DNA from: CAZFER01 sp964517495
Lineage (GTDB): Bacteria > Hinthialibacterota > Hinthialibacteria > Hinthialibacterales > Hinthialibacteraceae
Length of the DNA: 8,497 nucleotides
NCBI GenBank assembly: GCA_964517495.1
Contig: CAZFER010000127.1
Coordinates: 1 to 8,497 of the forward strand
Direction: 5' to 3'
Numbering within the stretch: the first letter of the stretch is position 1; every line of letters begins with the position of its first letter. Positions 5,997 to 8,497 of the stretch are shown piece after piece. Both the position numbers and the translations under genes were made by a program. The notes under the pieces were generated by a model. That model was given only the letters and a program-made list of their open reading frames with translations, was not told the origin of the DNA and did not search any database.

Positions 5997-6010
5997 ACCA
6001 TAGCAATTAT

Positions 6011-7303
6011 TTAAGAAGAAAACATTCCAGTTAGCTTCTTATAAGCTCTAAATAGGGGATTGGATCGAATGCTATCCAAGTCATGTTGCAGGTGTTGGTT
6101 CGCATGTTGTAATTGATCTTTATCATTCTGTAATTTATGTAACTGACGGTTTAAATCCTGGATCCCCGCTTCAAAAAAGGGTGAAGACCGTTCACGTTTT
6201 GATGGATTTTTCAACCAATTGAGTAAAGGGCGAATTTGGGAGGTGTCAGAGATTAGGTTGGAAATTTCTCGTGCTCCACGGCGTTTGGCTACAATATCAA
6301 CTCGTTCTAACACGATTTCTTCAATAAGATGGCGCAATCCTTTGGTATCATCATATTTTATAATCCAACCTGCATTGTGGGTTTCAATCATATGTGCCCA
6401 GGGCGAATCAGGAGTGACGATACATGGTGTGCAAGCCCATAATGCGGTACCCGTTCGCAGGTCGGAGGAAATTCGGCGTTCCTCTGTTGGCTTGGCAAGG
6501 TCGATTGCCACTGCGGCTCGTTTTAATTCGCTGGCATAATCCGTAAAACCCAGTTTCCCCAACCAGCTGACATGAGGGTGATTTTCGGTATAGGCTATGT
6601 CGTGCTCTGAATTTCCCTGCGAATCATGCCAATCACCAGCAATGACCAGTTGCCCACGGCGCAGACGGGTAATGGTTTCAAGGATAGTATTGAACGCACC
6701 AGTACGTTGTTGCCAGGGCCAAAACATCCCTCCCCAGAATAGCTGAGCTTCATCTTCAGTGAAACCTTGGCGTGAACGGGGCATTTCATGGAAAACAAAG
6801 GGTACAGTGGCAATACGCTCATGATCAGGTGGAATGCCAGCCAGGGTAAGCCACGCCGTGTAATATGCGCGTTGTCGGTCCAGGGCACAAATGAAATAGT
6901 CGGCGGTAGACAGAGTCGTGACTTTATCCATCAAGTGGCGATAAAAGCGGTTTTGATCCCGCCAGTAATATTCCAAAAGCAATGGGCCGGGTAAATCGAC
7001 GATGATGGGGATATCTAGTGACTGTTTCAAAAAGGTGAGAGGTTGCCATTGTTCAAACAAGACGGCTTCATACTTTGATTGGCTGAGTTGGCTATCAAGA
7101 AATTCGGGCTTATAAAAACTGATGGAAGGAGCGTTGCGAATGTGGAAGGCTTCTTTGAGTGTATCCAGGATAAAATAGGTGCACTGAATCCCCTCGCGCC
7201 GCAGGGCTTCACCCAATCCCCAAATACGAACACCTCCACCCGCGCAGGGGAGGGAAGTACAGGGAAGGTTTTCGGTTGTGACAATGGCAATATGTTGGTT
7301 CAT
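6011..7303 (-). CDS. GT-B fold glycosyltransferase with C-terminal coiled coil (430 aa)
   Basis: This is probably a cytoplasmic glycosyltransferase of the GT4-like group, moving a sugar from a nucleotide-sugar donor in cell-surface glycan synthesis. The N-terminus has an alternating strand then a Gly-rich loop, CAGGGVRIWGLGEALRREG (residues 20-38), typical of the acceptor domain. The middle carries FWGGMFWPWQ (189-198) and QLVIAGDWHDS (218-228). A donor-site region SPWAHMIETHNAGWII (300-315) contains an E-x4-G spacing. Residues about 376-412 are Gln/Leu/Asp/His-rich and heptad-like, ending NPLFRAYKKL, a tail I have seen on polysaccharide glycosyltransferases. I choose the ATG at 7303. A GTG at 7312 is also in frame. 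Neither has a clear ribosome binding site. Donor and acceptor cannot be read from the sequence, and no surface-polysaccharide neighbours are visible. Confidence 0.85.
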   Translation of the reverse strand: MNQHIAIVTTENLPCTSLPCAGGGVRIWGLGEALRREGIQCTYFILDTLKEAFHIRNAPSISFYKPEFLDSQLSQSKYEAVLFEQWQPLTFLKQSLDIPIIVDLPGPLLLEYYWRDQNRFYRHLMDKVTTLSTADYFICALDRQRAYYTAWLTLAGIPPDHERIATVPFVFHEMPRSRQGFTEDEAQLFWGGMFWPWQQRTGAFNTILETITRLRRGQLVIAGDWHDSQGNSEHDIAYTENHPHVSWLGKLGFTDYASELKRAAVAIDLAKPTEERRISSDLRTGTALWACTPCIVTPDSPWAHMIETHNAGWIIKYDDTKGLRHLIEEIVLERVDIVAKRRGAREISNLISDTSQIRPLLNWLKNPSKRERSSPFFEAGIQDLNRQLHKLQNDKDQLQHANQHLQHDLDSIRSNPLFRAYKKLTGMFSS

Positions 7304-7339
7304 GAGAATCACTATATTAAAGGTAAATGGAGAAAATAG

Positions 7340-7367
7340 AAAGCGGCTTCACATGTGAAGCCGCTTT
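7340..7367 (-). terminator. Perfect 28-bp palindromic terminator after the 6S RNA candidate
   Basis: The arm AAAGCGGCTTCACA is perfectly self-complementary through an ACATGT centre, spanning 7340-7367. On the minus strand it is followed by CTATTTTC, a modest U-rich tail, consistent with Rho-independent termination of the RNA gene. On the plus strand only TTTACG follows, so it is weaker there. It ends 36 bp before the glycosyltransferase ATG. Confidence 0.65.
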
Positions 7368-7369
7368 AC

Positions 7370-7543
7370 GATGGTCCGCTTATGCCGTGTGAGAGGTTTA
7401 TTGAGACCTGAAAACCAGGTGGGCTCCCAAATTTAAGCGATCAGCCTTCCCGCAAGGGGCCTGACTTACACTTAAGGCAGGGATCCCTTTTAAAAGCTAT
7501 AGCCTCGAAAAGTCCCTCGAACATCACGGACACAGCAGAGCCA
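7370..7543 (-). ncRNA. ssrS: Candidate 6S RNA
   Basis: 6S RNA folds into a long bulged hairpin mimicking an open promoter, binding the sigma70 RNA polymerase holoenzyme. The minus-strand transcript fits. A closing stem is formed by UGCUGUGU (7537-7530) with ACACGGCA (7390-7383). It is followed by the 6S-like GUGAUGUUCGAGG. The inner stem is GGGAUCCC (7487-7480) with GGGAGCCC (7428-7421), one A-G mismatch. The upper stem is UUAAGUG (7475-7469) with CGCUUAA (7439-7433), then UCAGGCC with GGCUGA near the tip. The central bubble between closing and inner stems carries the small 3'-side hairpin ACCUG-GUUUU-CAGGU (7420-7406), a known 6S feature. The length (about 165-175 nt) is within the family range, and a terminator palindrome follows. 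The ends are approximate. The usual proteobacterial neighbours (zapA, the ygfA ligase gene) are absent. Confidence 0.8.
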
Positions 7544-7549
7544 GTTTTA

Positions 7550-7555
7550 ATTATC
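7550..7555 (-). promoter_or_regulatory. Possible -10 box of the 6S RNA gene
   Basis: GATAAT on the minus strand (7555-7550) lies 7-8 bp before the predicted 5' end of the RNA. No strong -35 is found at 16-18 bp spacing, so the assignment rests on position. Confidence 0.4.
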
Positions 7556-7634
7556 GGTTTTTCTTTACCATAGTTTATCACGTGGATGGGAGGATGCAAT
7601 ATTATCTTACGGTTTAGTAAAAAGTCTTTTCTTG

Positions 7635-7650
7635 TGGTGAGATTGTCTCA
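7635..7650 (+). repeat. Solo end of the palindromic element family
   Basis: TGGTGAGATTGTCTCA is an exact 16-bp inverted copy of 5985-6000, the right end of the element at 5744-5996. Its core GAGATTGTCTCA also matches the left end. No partner end is seen in the rest of the window, so this is a decayed or solo copy, or one end of a larger composite. Just downstream, GCAGACTGGAAACCTGC (around 7664-7680) resembles other dispersed intergenic repeats I recall. Confidence 0.6.
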
Positions 7651-7761
7651 ATAAGATGTAAGGCAGACTGGAAACCTGCACCACAAAATGTGCGGGGACT
7701 TATAAACCTATTGCTCGTTTTGCCGCACTATCACAAATATTATCTATAAAAGGTTTAAAGT

Positions 7762-8391
7762 TCAATCAAACTCCGCGGGTTGGCCTTCGATGAAGCGGTA
7801 GCGGAAGAAGAGGTTGATTTGTTCAAGTTTGACACGCGATTCAGATAGGTCTTCAGGGATTTCGTCATAACCGAAGAACTGAATTTCACTGGCTTCGTTA
7901 TTGACGATTGGTTTACCGCTAATAATTTCACAGCGGAAGAATAGTTTATAAACATGATAGGGAAGCGGTGGAAGATGGCCTTGCTGGACACGGTCAAAAA
8001 CCGCCAGCAGTTGAATTGCTTTGGTTTTAAAGCCGGTTTCCTCGAATACTTCACGCTCAACCGCCTGACTGGGGGTTTCATTGACATCCGCCCAGCCGCC
8101 CGGTAAGGTCCAACGGCCGTTATCCAATATTTCCCGAATCATAAGAAGCTTATCATGGCGAAATACTACACCTCGCACATCGACTTTGGGGGTGGCATGG
8201 CCAAGTTCGGCTTTGTTAAACTCGATAAATTCGTCTTCGCTGAGGTTGGAGTGTTCAGCGATGATCTGGGCAGCAATTTGGCTTACCTCTTCATAGCGTT
8301 CCTTATCAAATTGATTGGGCTTGTAATGAAGCCCGCTCTGGCTAATCGCCTGTAACGCTTTGGCCCATTCCAACCATTTGGGATGGCTCAT
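7762..8391 (-). CDS. Nudix hydrolase with N-terminal Nudix-associated domain (209 aa)
   Basis: It hydrolyses a nucleoside diphosphate linked to another moiety, cytoplasmically and with Mg2+. The Nudix box is perfect at residues 99-121: G99-x5-E105-x7-R113-E114-V-F-E117-E118-T-G120-F. An N-terminal helical segment of about 65 residues (PKWLEWAKALQAISQSGLHY, then DKERYEEVSQIAAQII) matches the extra domain of a Nudix subgroup often annotated as ADP-ribose pyrophosphatase or CDP-choline pyrophosphatase. The substrate cannot be fixed from sequence. The length of about 205-210 aa is typical. The start is supported by AGAGGG 9 nt upstream and a promoter. It is monocistronic in view, with no partner gene suggesting a pathway. 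GTGCGG/CCGCAC downstream (7690-7728) could form a weak terminator with a long loop. Confidence 0.92.
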   Translation of the reverse strand: MSHPKWLEWAKALQAISQSGLHYKPNQFDKERYEEVSQIAAQIIAEHSNLSEDEFIEFNKAELGHATPKVDVRGVVFRHDKLLMIREILDNGRWTLPGGWADVNETPSQAVEREVFEETGFKTKAIQLLAVFDRVQQGHLPPLPYHVYKLFFRCEIISGKPIVNNEASEIQFFGYDEIPEDLSESRVKLEQINLFFRYRFIEGQPAEFD

Positions 8392-8455
8392 GATAATATC
8401 CCTCTATTCAATTTTTAAACATTCAACACATATTGGATGATATGAATATATTAAA

Positions 8456-8483
8456 ATAATATTCTCTGTAAAAAGAAAGTCAA
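8456..8483 (-). promoter_or_regulatory. Sigma70-type promoter of the Nudix gene
   Basis: On the minus strand TTGACT (8483-8478) and TATTAT (8461-8456) are spaced by 16 bp. Each box matches five of six consensus positions. The leader would be about 58 nt. Confidence 0.6.
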
Positions 8484-8486
8484 TTT

Positions 8487-8497
8487 AGGAGAGAAAA
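8487..8497 (+). promoter_or_regulatory. Ribosome binding site of a gene starting beyond the window
   Basis: The window ends in TAGGAGAGAAAA, with AGGAGAG at the right spacing for a plus-strand start codon immediately after 8497. A divergent gene probably begins there. No coding sequence is visible to confirm it. Confidence 0.45.

Larger units (their letters stand above)
5705..6010. other. Intergenic region filled by the palindromic element
   Basis: The gap between the convergent methyltransferase (ending 5704) and glycosyltransferase (ending 6011) genes is almost wholly the repeat element. The remaining 39 bp on the left contain a small CTTTG/CAAAG hairpin (5732-5744). No U-tracted terminator is evident for either gene, so the hairpins may be what limits read-through. 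That last point is inference. Confidence 0.5.
7304..7761. other. Intergenic region with 6S RNA candidate and repeat end
   Basis: Between the glycosyltransferase start and the Nudix stop lie a perfect palindromic terminator (7340-7367), the 6S RNA candidate (7370-7543), its possible -10 box (7550-7555), an end copy of the palindromic element (7635-7650) and loose inverted repeats at 7632-7639/7679-7686 (TTGTGGTG/CACCACAA) and 7690-7695/7723-7728 (GTGCGG/CCGCAC). No protein gene is supported. Confidence 0.6.

Noticed and set aside
5744..6000. CRISPR array suggested by repeated GAGATTGTCTC and hairpin motifs
   Set aside because: The copies are inverted, not direct, there are only two or three, spacing is irregular and no cas genes are present.
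6595..6888. 97-codon minus-strand frame and several others inside the glycosyltransferase gene
   Set aside because: They are alternative-frame shadows of the glycosyltransferase, whose own frame carries the recognisable motifs.
7755..8087. 110-codon minus-strand frame overlapping the Nudix gene
   Set aside because: It is in a different frame from the perfect Nudix box and has no independent start signal.

Overview
The window reads as a stretch of chromosome from a Gram-negative, moderately AT-rich bacterium. Coding regions are around 40-45% GC by eye and several intergenic stretches are far more AT-rich. The lactate-oxidation genes are arranged as a LutC/LldG-like gene followed by a LutB-LutA (LldF-LldE) fusion, an arrangement I associate with Desulfobacterota such as Desulfovibrio. 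The exported methyltransferase downstream is of a type I recall from Planctomycetes and deltaproteobacteria. I would guess Desulfobacterota or a neighbouring anaerobic lineage, but nothing here proves the taxon.

Layout. Positions 1-203 (minus) hold the 5' end of a small secreted Gly/Pro-rich repeat protein. Positions 204-727 are very AT-rich, with two small hairpins and one doubtful small ORF. Positions 728-1918 (minus) encode an orphan lipoprotein with a clear sigma70-type promoter (TTGACA-17-TAAAAT). An AT-rich divergent control region (about 1919-2247) carries a perfect 11-bp inverted repeat and a tandem TTTGTCAAT repeat. Then comes a tight plus-strand operon: lutC-like (2248-2823), lutB-lutA-like fusion (2830-4956) and an exported SAM-methyltransferase (4970-5704). 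Positions 5744-5996 are a roughly 250-bp nested palindromic element with 15-bp terminal inverted repeats, resembling a MITE. Positions 6011-7303 (minus) encode a GT-B glycosyltransferase with a C-terminal coiled coil. Just upstream of it on the same strand lies a strong candidate 6S RNA (about 7370-7543) ending in a perfect 28-bp palindromic terminator (7340-7367). A third copy of the mobile-element end sits at 7635-7650. A Nudix hydrolase (7762-8391, minus) has its own promoter, and the window ends on what looks like the ribosome binding site of the next plus-strand gene.

Function. The lut-like pair should form an iron-sulfur complex that oxidises lactate, or a related 2-hydroxy acid, and passes electrons to the quinone pool or another carrier. 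The methyltransferase 13 bp downstream is probably co-transcribed. Its link to lactate metabolism is unknown. The glycosyltransferase, 6S RNA and Nudix gene look like independent units separated by repeat-derived DNA. I see no CRISPR array, transposase, tRNA or rRNA.
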